NCBI GenBank assembly: GCA_032622095.1
Contig: CP136066.1
Span: 201,894,978 to 201,958,977 of the forward strand
Source of the DNA: Siphonodentalium dalli
Lineage: Eukaryota; Mollusca; Scaphopoda; Gadilida; Siphonodentaliidae
DNA length: 64,000 nucleotides
Direction: 5' to 3'
Below the pieces are notes generated by a model. It was not told the origin of the DNA and made no database searches. It saw only the letters and a list, made by a program, of their open reading frames with translations. Below are positions 44,296-54,471 of this stretch, piece after piece (the first letter of the stretch is position 1; each line of letters opens with the position of its first letter). The position numbers and the translations under genes were made by a program.

Positions 44296-45756
44296 GATGA
44301 AAGAAAAGGTGTAGAGTTCCTTTACACCTTCAATAATATATTCGCTGAGAGGGGGGACAAAATTTACGACTTACTTGGCACACAAGCATGTGATGTATAC
44401 GACGTAGAGCAAGCTTGTGATGAAATCAGAAATGTATTTATTGATTCCGCGGAAACGGTGTTTGGGCGCTATCGGCAAAATAATCGTGTCCAGAAAAAAA
44501 CAATTAACAAGCAATGGTTTGATGAAGATTGCAGAAATCAACAGAAGCGTTTTAGAAAAGCGCGAGTAAAGTATACCCGGAACAAAACTGGTAAAAATAA
44601 ATGTGTGTTTAAAGAGGCGGGTAAGGCATATAAAAAAATAATAAACCAAAAAATCTACAAAAATAATGAAGATTGCATTCGCGAATTACGGTCAAGCACG
44701 ATGGCTAAAGACTTTTGGAGAATACTGCGGCACCATACTACTGGAAATTATAGGGACGATAGCGGATCACAGATACCGATAGAAGAGTTTCTAGAACATT
44801 TCAAATCTATTAACGAAACTGCAGATGATATGACTGATAACATTGATACATTATTGGATGAAATTTATGACGAATGTACCGATGAGGGACTAAATGACCC
44901 AATCGGAGAAACCGAAATTCTTAAAGTTATCGAATCACTAAAAAATGGCAAGGCAGCGGGGCCCGATGAAATCACTAACAAATATATCAAGCAAACACAG
45001 TATATAATGGTGCCAGTTTATAAACAACTTTTTAATGCAATACTAGACTCTGGGAAATATCCAGATAGTTGGGGTTCAGGGTTTATACAGCCGATATATA
45101 AAAAGAAAGGCGACAGGAGAAATACTGATTCCTATCGCGGGATCACTCTATTGAGCTGTATGAGTAAAGTATTCTCAGGTGTATTAAACAGCAGACTGAA
45201 TTCATATTCCGATAAATTACATCTAATAAATGACAACCAGGCGGGGTTCAGAGCAAATCATTCAACGACTGATAATATGTTCATACTCTATTCGTTGATT
45301 GAGATTTATTTGTTGAGAAATAAGAGGCTATTTTGTTCCTTTATCGATTTAAGAAAAGCTTTTGATACGGTTTGGAGAAAAGGGTTGATGTATAAACTTT
45401 TGAAAAGTAATATTGGAGGAAAAACATTCAAGATTATCAGAAGTATGTATGATGGCATTAAATCGTGTGTTAAAAATGGGGACTCCACATCAGATGTATT
45501 TGCATGCAACATAGGTATGAGGCAGGGAGATGGCATATCCCCCTTCCTATTCTCAATTTTTTTAAACGATCTGGAAGACTTTCTATCGGACTGTGGTATA
45601 CAAGGCCTTGGTGATATTGGAGATAGGTTTTTTGACCAGTTCGGCGAATATCTTAAACTGCTGTGCATCCTTTATGCGGATGACACCGTTCTGATGGCCG
45701 AGCTAGAGCCCAGATGGTTTGCAAAGGGCATTGAATTCATTCGCGGATTACACTGA
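44296..45756 (+). pseudogene. LINE B reverse transcriptase domain
   Basis: Same frame as the endonuclease, joined by a linker rich in charged residues (INKQWFDEDCRNQQKRF). RT landmarks: LKNGKAAGPDEI, SWGSGFIQPIYKKKGDR, YRGITLLSCMSKVFSG, QAGFRANHSTTDN, FIDLRKAFDTVWRKG (motif A), GMRQGDGISPFLFSIFLNDL and ILYADDTVLMAE (motif C, YADD at 45673-45684). About 20 codons after YADD the frame is lost at an extra CTAG near 45699-45705, and the protein continues in the next frame. Confidence 0.92.
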
Positions 45757-46594
45757 GTCATGGAGATTAACAGTTAATGTTGAGAAAACTAAAATAATGA
45801 TCTTTTGTAACAAAAAGTCACAAACTGAGTACAAATTCACGATGAATGGGACCAGTGTTGAAACGGTTGATATTTTCTGTTACCTGGGAGTACAATTTTT
45901 CCGAAATGGTCGATTCTGTAAGGCGGTGCAAAGAATCAGTCAAGTAGGAACGAATGCCATGTACGTACTCCTCCATAGAATCGGGAAGCTCAACATGCCC
46001 TGTGATATGTCGCTTAGACTGTTTGATACAATGGTTGGTCCAATCTTGATGTACGGTAGTGAAGTCTGGGGGTTCGAAAATACTGACAGCTTAGAAATAG
46101 TCCATCGAAAATTTCTCAAATATTTATTACGAATGAAAACATCTACACCAAATTTTATGGTTTACGGAGAAACGGGAAGATACCCAATCTCAGTAAATAT
46201 AAAGGCAAGAATGCTTACATTCTGGTCAAAATTAGTTGAAGGTCGTTGTTCCAAATTAGCGCATAAACTTTATATTGTTATAAAAGGCATAGATGGCAGT
46301 GCATATCTCCGGGGGAAGTCGATACGCTGGATCAGCTGCATAAAATATAGCTTAGCATCAGTCGGTTGGGAGCAAATTTGGATGTCACAAAAACCACTTA
46401 GTCATTTAGAAATAGGAATCTATCGCAAAATACGTAATAAATTATTTGAGACTCAATGGCGCAACGATATCGAAAGTTCATCGCGGGGGACATTTTACGG
46501 TAGTTTTAAACATGAGTTAAGTTTGGAAATATATATACCTCAAGATTATTCCCCAAGACATGGCATTTTCTGTTATAAATTTAAGAACAGCTAA
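45705..46594 (+). pseudogene. LINE B RT thumb and downstream region
   Basis: Frame +1 relative to the RT core. SPDGLQRALNSFADYTESW, LTVNVEKTKIMIFCNKK, FCYLGVQFFRNGRFCKAVQR and GPILMYGSEVWGFENTD are typical of the segment after YADD in LINEs. A second frameshift near 46560 joins it to the C-terminal segment. Confidence 0.85.
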
Positions 46595-46895
46595 CCATAG
46601 ACTCCCAATTGAGACCTCTCGGTGGGAGAAGAACAAAAAGAAAGAAAAGACAACAAATAAGGAATCCCAAATATGTCGACTATGTTTTAAAGATGTCGGG
46701 GACGAATATCATTTCACTTTAACGTGCGAGGCACTGACCGACATCCGCTGTAAATACTTACCAAAACTATACCACGAGCAACCGAGTAATAGCAAACTGA
46801 TAGACTTGCTTCAATGTGAAGACAGAAACACTTTGAAACAGCTTGCTATATTCACAAAATTAGGATTGACTAAACTAAACGACAAGCCTAGCTGA
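46560..46895 (+). pseudogene. LINE B C-terminal CCHC segment
   Basis: TANHRLPIETSRWEK is followed by a lysine-rich stretch and CRLCFKDVGDEYHFTLTC, a C-x2-C-x8-H-x4-C zinc-binding motif starting at 46674. The ORF ends at 46893-46895. Such motifs at the end of ORF2 are thought to help bind the template or target. Confidence 0.8.
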
Positions 46896-46899
46896 TGAC

Positions 46900-47254
46900 A
46901 AAGACAGCGACTACATATGACGAATATGATGATGACGATGTTGGCGATTACGATGATATAGTGGTGACAATGATATGCAACCGCGATAACGATGATGGCA
47001 ACGGGACGATGATAGCGACGAGACGATGACAACTGTGACTATGAGAAGGATGATTATGATGTTGTTCACGTTGTTGATGATGACGATGATGACGATAATG
47101 ATAACGACGATGACGATGACGACGGCGAGGACGATGATGATGGTGATGATGATGATGACTATTATTATGATGATGGCAGACAATGAATATATACATGCTG
47201 ATGTTGAAACACTCGCGACGATGATGGCGCGTAGGATGATGATGGTGGTACGGG

Positions 47255-47289
<35 letters not shown>

Positions 47290-47495
47290 GCGACGACGTC
47301 GGCGACGACGATGATGATGATGATGATGGCAATGATGATGATGATTACGACGAAGGCGACGACGACAAAGATGATGATGGTGATGATGATGATGAGGATG
47401 ATGATGAAGATGATGATGATGAAGATGTTGTTGCTGAAGATGACGATGATGATGATGGTGATGATGATGATGATGATGATGATGACGTAGAACAC
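46900..47495 (+). repeat. Long (GAT/GAC)n tract in the LINE B 3' region
   Basis: About 590 bp of imperfect GATGATGAC repeats, purest at 47225-47300 and 47440-47490. Open frames on both strands here (methionine-rich on plus, isoleucine-, serine- or histidine-rich on minus) are artefacts of the repeat. Confidence 0.95.
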
Positions 47496-47640
47496 GACGA
47501 ATGACACTTACGGACCTCGAACGCCAAACGCAACGGCCATACTAACATTGTGTACATAGTTCTGTATATACGTTTTTCACTCTGTATCTCATACAATTTA
47601 TATGATTGAGTGAAATAAAGCAATTCAATTCCTACCTGCG

Positions 47641-48840
47641 ATTATGACGTCTATCTGGCACTTTTTGGTGGAGTTATGCCCCTTTTTCGACTTAGAAATG
47701 TTTTTGCAACTAGATATGTGAGGGGTCGATCGTGTTACGATGGGTGGACGGTAATAGGCGGTGTGTTGGGACATGACAAGGGGTCAAATGTTAATATTGG
47801 TGGATTAACGGGGGGTCATTCGCAACAAGTCGCAAACCTACCAGACAATTGATAAATATTAGAGCTGCTTCTATAATAAAAATGTTCCCGTTGTGTGTTA
47901 GGGTAACATCTCCTTTGATAAGAGCTTCATATGATAATACACCAAAAGATCTCATGGTTTGTACCAAATCCGTGCGATGATGCTTATAAAAGGGGCAATG
48001 CATAAAAAAGTGTTCAGCATCTTCAACAGGGATTCACCGGGCGCACATACATGTAGCGTTACCGTTACAAGTGATGTGGTTAGTAAGTTTATCATAATTC
48101 AGGTCACTACAAATTCGTTCTGTTTATGGTGGTTTTAACGGATATGTCGATTTTAGCAGCAATTCACATCACGGAGGGTAACCCGTATCTTGAAGCAATA
48201 AAATATCTTATCTTGACATATAAATGTTATAAAGAAACTTCTAAAACATTGTATCACATCTCGTGTATATAACATCATATCATATCATATCATAAGTGGT
48301 ATCAGTTGTTATGAGGCGACCAAATTATTATCCACTCAACTATGACCCAATCAATGGATATTTTAGTCACTGAATACTGATAATGAACTGAATCCAGGAT
48401 TCCAAATATAATCAGGAACTTTCAATAAGTAACAGTAAAGTAGCTAAAAAAAAAAATAACTTTAATAACATGTCACCAATTCCCAAAATCTTAAAGAACT
48501 GATGGCCACAAATACTATTACAAGTATAAGGCAGATACGTCAGCCCACGACGATGTCTAAATATTCATCAAATTGGCCATATAAATAGAGGTGTTAATTC
48601 AAATTATATAAAAACACAATAGTGGCATCATACATATGCAGACACCAGAATGTATATGAGATCTTTTCAAAGTTTAGTTGCAAGATATGTTAATGCAAGC
48701 TTTCTCAAAACTTTCCATAAACAGGTACACTCAAAACATAATCGCTATACAGTTTAATAGAGTATTTACTCTATCTGCATAAGTTTATCACTGAAATAGT
48801 TGTATAAATAATGTCCGAAAATAAGTGGAAATTATCTTAA
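47641..48840. other. No gene recognised
   Basis: Starts with the continuation of the repeat that LINE B interrupts. ATATCATATCATATCAT (about 48272-48290) is a short microsatellite. The rest is AT-rich single-copy-like sequence. Confidence 0.45.
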
Positions 48841-48849
48841 ATAACTTCA

Positions 48850-49035
48850 GAATCGTAAGTGGCGACCTGGGCTGAGCATTTTGGGCCGAAACACATTTTT
48901 CAAGACGTGGTCCGAAAATGATCCCAGTGTTCCACTGCTCGGTCTAAAAAAAATGGAAAAATTTTGAAAAATGCAAATTCGTGCTTGCATAGCCACCTGG
49001 ACCGAGCATTTTGGGCCGAGTTACAAAAAGTGATC
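48850..49035. repeat. Short tandem duplication, GACCTGG.C.GAGCATTTTG
   Basis: GACCTGGGCTGAGCATTTTG (48865) recurs as CACCTGGACCGAGCATTTTG (48991), a spacing of about 126 bp, with GGCCGA following both. Confidence 0.6.
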
Positions 49036-49050
49036 GAAATGGAAATGCCG

Positions 49051-49120
49051 CATTCGGCAAACCTCGTCAGATTCCGTCACCGTTTCCCCAGAGGACATAT
49101 AGGTCGAGGAGTCCAGAATG
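49051..49120. mobile_element. 70-bp micro-element, copy 1, with 10-bp target duplication
   Basis: Runs from CATTCGGCAAACCTCGTC to AGGTCGAGGAGTCCAGAATG. GGAAATGCCG is present exactly on both sides (49041-49050 and 49121-49130). The ends form an imperfect inverted repeat (13 of 18 positions). A 65-bp relative with its own target duplication is at 54956-55020. Confidence 0.8.
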
Positions 49121-49130
49121 GGAAATGCCG

Positions 49131-50119
49131 CTATACTCGGTATGAAACAAATAGGAAATTGTGAAAAACGACCACGGCAACATATATAGTGAAGTGGGAC
49201 GAACATTTGGTCCGAACAATATTTGTGTCGAAAAGTCAAAAATAATTCACGCAGCACCTTATTATAATATTCAATACCAGCTAATTATAACCTTGGTTAT
49301 ACTGAGTGCTGATTAGAATTTCGTACTATTTTCAGAGAAAAAGTAGCTGAGGAGCTTCCTGACCGGTCCATCCCATCACGGAATCGGTCTATCGTGCAGC
49401 ACAGCAGCTAGAACGACGGAATATGAAGATGCGGAAAAATAAAAGAGCTAGCTAGAATACACAACAATTTTAATGCGTAACAATCACGATTGTATGGTTG
49501 TGTTCCGATCGAAGTATAAGATGTAATTATAAAGCGGTTCACACACCTCGGCCAATCAAATTGCTCCAAATCATGAACAATATTTCTTGTATGAATCTGT
49601 ATTTCGACGGGCCCAAGATATAGACTTGAGCTAAATATCACACAAAAATGGACATGGATTAGATAGTCAGCTGAAATGGGTTAAACACGAGCATTTGACT
49701 AATTGTGCAACAGCATACATGTATGTAACACTACAGACCATTCAATTAAACTTTTTATTGAATGCTAATTGATAGCTAATTATCGTATAGAATGTGGCTC
49801 AATTCCCCTTTCCTCTCGGTGTGAATCGGTTTATAAATACGAGAGAGATATGTTTATTCCTCCAAATATGGACACCATTATGGTACAAACTATATATTTA
49901 GGTATATTTTTATTAAATGTCTCATATTCCGCTGCATTAAGTGTGTTAGTGATAAGATAAATTCCCACCCAAATAGGGCATAGTCACCATGTTCAATTTG
50001 GTAAATAATGCATTTGATATAAGACGGTCGCTGTCCAACATGTGACAACATTTAGTTTATACATAATCACATTTTAAGTACTACATTTTAAAAGTATTTA
50101 TGTCAGTACATAAGTCACG
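49131..50119. other. No gene recognised
   Basis: AT-rich. I see no repeat boundary or convincing frame; a hydrophobic 63-codon frame at 49769-49957 has no supporting feature. Confidence 0.4.
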
Positions 50120-50710
50120 ATGGCTTACCCTTAAGAGACCATCAGACCAAAATAAATACGGTTTTGTGACATTTGTAACTAAAGCATGAAACTTCCACAT
50201 ATGTGTTACTTAGTTATAGTGGACACTTATTTGAGTGGGTGCTCACGTGAGGCGTTATGTGTCAGGATAAAATATGGTTTCCATGGCAACGGCATCATAT
50301 ATTTGAAGAAATAGTTGAAACTGCCCACTGTTGGCATCCCGATGAGCCTTCCGTTTGAAGAAATAATTGTGAAATAATGTCATTAATGGTCCTTAAAACG
50401 GACTGGGTCATAGGCCATGTATGTCCTAGTGGCCCAGTCCATTTGATGCACTATTGATGGCACTATGAGTTAACATCATTTCTTTGAACACAAGGCTCAT
50501 TGGTTGCCAACAGATGGCCTTTTCAACTTTTCTCCAAATAGTTGATGCCGTTGCCATGGAAACCCTATTTTAACCCGACGCAGGACACAGCACCTCCACC
50601 AAAATGTTTCCCTTATAACCAAGCAACATGCTTTATAACGTTTATAGTCACTGAAGTCACAATATCGCGATTTTGTTTGGTCTAAGGGACCCCACTAGTG
50701 GCCCATACTC
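50120..50710. mobile_element. Near-complete palindrome of about 590 bp (foldback MITE)
   Basis: The two halves meet around 50425-50433 with almost no spacer. Matching pairs include GACTGGGTCATAGG with CCTAGTGGCCCAGTC, GGTTTCCATGGCAACGGCAT with ATGCCGTTGCCATGGAAACC, and CAGACCAAAATAAA with TTTTGTTTGGTCT. Divergence increases outward. No coding sequence. Confidence 0.85.
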
Positions 50711-51050
50711 CCTGTAAGATTGTCAATTTACTTAATACATTCCAATTATAATTACCTGGACTAATATCGCTACTTTCCTTTTTTTATATTGAATTTTCTA
50801 TGGGATTTGTTTTATATTGGTTCGATGTATTAGAGAGACGCCAAAAAATTATTTGTTAAATTGTCAATAACAAAATTATATTCGTTGGTATTTATACAGA
50901 CTAGATATACTTCATGGTAATCTGGTGTCCAATGTGCTCCAAATATATAGATCGAAATATCGGCCGCCAACTTATAGTCAAGCTCCCCCTTCAGTGCCTT
51001 TCATGTGTTATAACATGCAGAACGAGATAGAGAAGTGCTGGAGTAGCACC
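50711..51050. other. No gene recognised
   Basis: AT-rich flank between the palindrome and the 5S-like repeat; the last 40 bases (AACGAGATAGAGAAGTG) belong with the 5S-derived repeat. Confidence 0.4.
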
Positions 51051-51168
51051 GAAAGTTGGCAGCACCCGGAATCCGAAAGCCGGTTACCCATCCAAGGACT
51101 AACCGAGCTCGAGATTGCTTAACCTCGATTATCACACAAAGCGTCTGACGACTATGTCGCTATGGCCA
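51051..51168 (-). repeat. 5S rRNA-derived repeat, copy 1
   Basis: On the minus strand it reads like a diverged 5S rRNA: a GCCATAGCGACATAG start, GGTTAAGCAATCTCGAGCTC, GGTTAGTCCTTGGATGGGTA, ACCGG, GGATTCCGGGTGCTG. The region corresponding to the internal promoter (box A and C) is the best kept. It is too changed to be a working 5S gene. Sequence outside the 5S part is shared with copy 2, which suggests a 5S-derived SINE rather than a simple pseudogene. Confidence 0.7.
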
Positions 51169-51213
51169 ACAGTTTTCGACCTCTCACGCAGATAAGCCAA
51201 CGCCCTTCTATAT

Positions 51214-51695
51214 TTAAAGGCCCACTTAATTTTAAAACCCCCAGATTACTTTATATAAAATATATGCCATATTATATACCATTTGAAAGAGGAAGCTCCA
51301 AAACATTGTATTATCAACTTAGCCGGTGTAATAAACTGTGGACATGTTGTTTTTGTTGAGTTGCCAACGCGTTTTGTCATCCAGATTGCAGTAAAAAGCA
51401 GTTTTATTTCCAATGCAGGGGGAATAACTCTATATATTAAAGATAGAGTTCTTCCCCTTCCATTGACAAAAATTGAATTATGTTGCATTCTGGGATCCAA
51501 AGGGGGGGGGGGGGGGTTGGGGTCATTCTATGATTTCAACAGTTTTCTATTTCTCTATGGGCAACTTCTGGGACACAAATAGTGCTGAATTATAGTATGT
51601 TAATCATATTTTATGGCATAGATTGTTATTAAAACCGTATATCAAGTCACTATAAACAAAATAATCGGCGACTCGAAAATTAAGTGGGCCTTTAA
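51214..51695 (+). mobile_element. TTAA MITE family 2, copy a (482 bp)
   Basis: TTAA at 51214-51217 and 51692-51695, with termini AGGCCCACTTAATTTT inverted at the right end. Interior includes ATACCATTTGAAAGAGGAAG and a G run (51500-51513). No coding sequence. Same family as 52433-52909 and 15330-15723. Confidence 0.8.
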
Positions 51696-51969
51696 ACCTA
51701 AATCTAAATCTTTTATTCGCTCATATAAACACATATATGTGACATAAGAGGTCAACATATTAATAATCAAGGAACTGGCGTTGGTGATACATGCATGAAT
51801 TATCCAGTAAACAGTTATGAATTGGATGGGGGTGTGTGGGTCAGCGGTGAACCGCGACCGCTACACTACTCTTTTTGAGATTCACCGAATATCACCGAGT
51901 CCTCTCACAGAGCGGCCGTCGCACCATGACCCAGGCTCTGAGGAGCGGACGATCTCCCAGGGTAACAGA
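51696..51969. other. No feature recognised
   Basis: Short spacer between MITE family 2 copy a and the second 5S-like repeat. Confidence 0.4.
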
Positions 51970-52088
51970 ACGAGAGTCGTACCAAAGTTGGTAGCACCCG
52001 GAATCCCAAGCCGGTCACCCACACAAGGACTAACCGAGCTCGACCTTGCTTAACGTCGGCGACCAAACTCAGCGTCTAACGACTGGCC
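51970..52088 (-). repeat. 5S rRNA-derived repeat, copy 2
   Basis: Minus-strand reading: GGCCAGTCGTTAGACGCTGA, GACGTTAAGCAAGGTCGAGC, TCGGTTAGTCCTTGTGTGGG, TGACCGGCTTGGGATTCCGG, GTGCTACC. It is closer to canonical 5S than copy 1 in the internal control region. AACAGAACGAGA just outside is shared with copy 1. Confidence 0.75.
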
Positions 52089-52432
52089 AAGAGATATAGA
52101 CCTGTCGTGCAAAAATAGTAAACGGTCTTCTATATATATTCACACCGTGACAACTACACAGGCAAGCACCGAACTCAAAAAATTACGAAAGGCCAACTGG
52201 AGGTTGAATATTAGTTAATCTCGGTTGAGACAAAACATATTTTATACACTAAAATATTGATAAGTAAAAGTAACAATTGCCCTAGTCTGCAGCCCGAGTA
52301 CATCTTTAATAGTTGTCCTAACCTGCAGCCCGAGTACATCTTTTATAGTATTCACAGAATCTAAAACTTCCAGAATAATAATTGATCCATACATATAGCG
52401 CGTTAATTATTACGTGAATTGGTTTTACATGC
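52089..52432. other. Non-coding, with a short duplication
   Basis: CTGCAGCCCGAGTACATCTTT occurs in near-identical form twice (from about 52289 and 52325) 36 bp apart. Nothing else recognised. Confidence 0.5.
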
Positions 52433-52909
52433 AGGCCCACTTAATTTTCGTGTCACCGATTATTTATTTATAGTGACTTGATATAAGGTACCGTTTTAAT
52501 AACAATATATGTCATAAAATATGATTAAAATACATATAATTCATCACATTTGAAACGTCTGTGTCTCAGAAGATGGTCATATAGAGAAATAGAAAACAGC
52601 TGAAATCATATAAAGTTTTCCCCCGTTTTGGCTCCCAGAATGTAACATAATTCAAACTATAGATGTATTTTCAAGGAAAGGGAACTCTATATTTAAAATA
52701 TAGAGCTATCCCACCATTGAAAATAATACACTTTTTACTACAATCTAGATGACAAAAACACGTCGGTAACTCAACAAAAACAGTTTATTACACCGGATAA
52801 GTTGATAATACAATGTTAGAGAGCTTCCTATTTCAAATGGTATGTAATATGGCATTATATTTTATATATGATTGTGATCTGGGGGTTCGAAAATTAAGTG
52901 GGCTTTTAA
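52433..52909 (-). mobile_element. TTAA MITE family 2, copy b (inverted)
   Basis: Inverted relative to copy a. GGCCCACTTAATTTTCG at one end and CGAAAATTAAGTGGGC with TTAA (52906-52909) at the other. The TTAA on the 52433 side is lost or mutated. Confidence 0.8.
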
Positions 52910-53477
52910 TTTACATCGATTATTATACCTCGGGTCATTCCGGGATGGTTGCAACATAGTTCCGTCACTCTCATCCTCCAACGAGGAAGTAACCCCAGCT
53001 GAACAGAATCCGTGCCCACAACAAGGTTAGCATATGGACAAGATCTATCGACAGTTCGACACCCGAACCCAGTACTCCCTTAACGCATTCACATTTAACG
53101 CATCATATAAGTTTTGTTTTGCAACACTAACATATAATGGTCTCTAAACTATCTATTATTTGAAATTACCACATGACCTAAATTTACTTCTGTTGACAAG
53201 TCTTTGTTGCTATCAGGCATTCAAATCGGCCGGTTGCCCTTATTAAAAACACTCTAGAGAGTTTTTAATAATGGCAACACGGTAAAGCATGGTATACTCT
53301 GATAACATATGGTAAGGTAAGGGAAACAATGATATACGCTGGTAAAAATACCTTTGTAAATTCCAAGAAAAGTCGTGGCGTACCCAACTTTACTCACGCA
53401 ACTTAGTGAAATGCTGGTAAAACAGGACATACATCCTGGATAAAACCCATGTAAACGCATGTAAATCAGAACATACT
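52910..53477. other. Non-coding, with a 28-bp palindrome
   Basis: ATTAAAAACACTCTAGAGAG (start of the palindrome, about 53241-53268) is centred on CTCTAGAG with one mismatched pair. GGTAAAACAGG and GGATAAAACCC near 53416 may be a small inverted pair. No gene. Confidence 0.5.
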
Positions 53478-53994
53478 CAGGCACGTATGGCATTTTTTCC
53501 CTTTCGATCATTTTTTGTACCCACCCACCCCCACCGCCAATTATTTTTCCGTTTTCGGCAGTTTTTTCCGACCATTTTTTGACACCCACCCCATTTTAAC
53601 ACTAAAACAGAGATTTGCGGGGGGGGGGGATTCACTGTAAACAGCTGTATATGAATTTCTGTGCATATTATTTATCATGGATGTTAACATGGACATGTAA
53701 ATAGGAATGAGTCATTTTGAGGTCATTCGGCCAAAAAAACATGGCTGCCAGCGGCCATCTTGGATTTCAAAATTTGCAACAAAATACAACACGATAACTG
53801 CCTGCAGTCAGTTTACAGTTATAATTACATTATTTCTCTCATTCAAAGTGGTTTTGAACCCCAACTCATTGCCAAAACACTAAAAAACAAACAGGAATTT
53901 TTTTTTTAGTTGTGGAAAAAATTGCTTGTTGGTGGCTTTGACCACCCACCCACCCCGGCATACGTGCCGGATTTTTTTTTTCACCCCCCCCCTG
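53478..53994. mobile_element. Short hAT-like element related to 8044-11500
   Basis: The right end (GGCATACGTGCCGG, T run, CACCCCCCCCTG) matches the right end of the 3.46-kb element, and GGCACGTATGGCATTTTTT with CCCACCCACCCCCAC on the left matches its left end without the G run. The interior differs and includes GCCAGCGGCCATCTTGGATT. No target duplication is visible, so the left boundary is uncertain. Confidence 0.55.
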
Positions 53995-54337
53995 CTATTT
54001 CTGGCTATTTTAAAAAACTCTTTACTTCAAAAGGCATGGTATACCATGTTTACAGGGATTTTACTTGAGCGTTTTACATAGTCACGGGCTATAACTAAAT
54101 ATCGTAATAGCATATTGCGCAGAGCTCTGAGGTTTTTTCTGCCTCTTTCGTGAGAAGAAACTCATATTTTGTTAGTTAATCAGTGGTGTCACGGTCATAC
54201 TCCAGGGTTAACATAACGAGGCAAGAATATTCTTATAAATAATAAGCTAAGTCAATAACAGTTTAACTCTAATGTAATCACATGTGTTATTCACGTGACT
54301 TCCAATATGGTGTCTCGCTTCTAAAACCGTACCCGGC
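53995..54337. other. No feature recognised
   Basis: AT-rich spacer before the next inverted-repeat element. Confidence 0.4.
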
Positions 54338-54471
54338 ACTATACCGCTGAATTGGTCATTCTCACTGTTTTTGTTTTTGTTTTTTGGTAATATTTAAAGT
54401 TACCCTGGTTTCCAAAATTGAGATAAAGTTAACCAGGTTGGAGATAATTGTGATAAAGATACCCACGTTAA

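Larger units (their letters stand above)
43717..47640 (+). mobile_element. LINE B, 5' truncated, lightly damaged
   Basis: Begins within the endonuclease (SRYANDNW) and continues through RT and a CCHC motif to a 3' region with a long (GAT)n tract and a terminal TGAGTGAAATAAAGCAATTC. The coding region is interrupted by one in-frame stop and two frameshifts only, so it is younger than LINE A. Confidence 0.85.

Noticed and set aside
46911..47507. 198-codon isoleucine-rich and 154-codon methionine-rich frames
   Set aside because: Both are translations of the (GAT/GAC)n tract in the LINE B 3' region.
51051..52088. Functional 5S rRNA genes
   Set aside because: Both copies have many changes in helices outside the internal promoter and are embedded among transposons.
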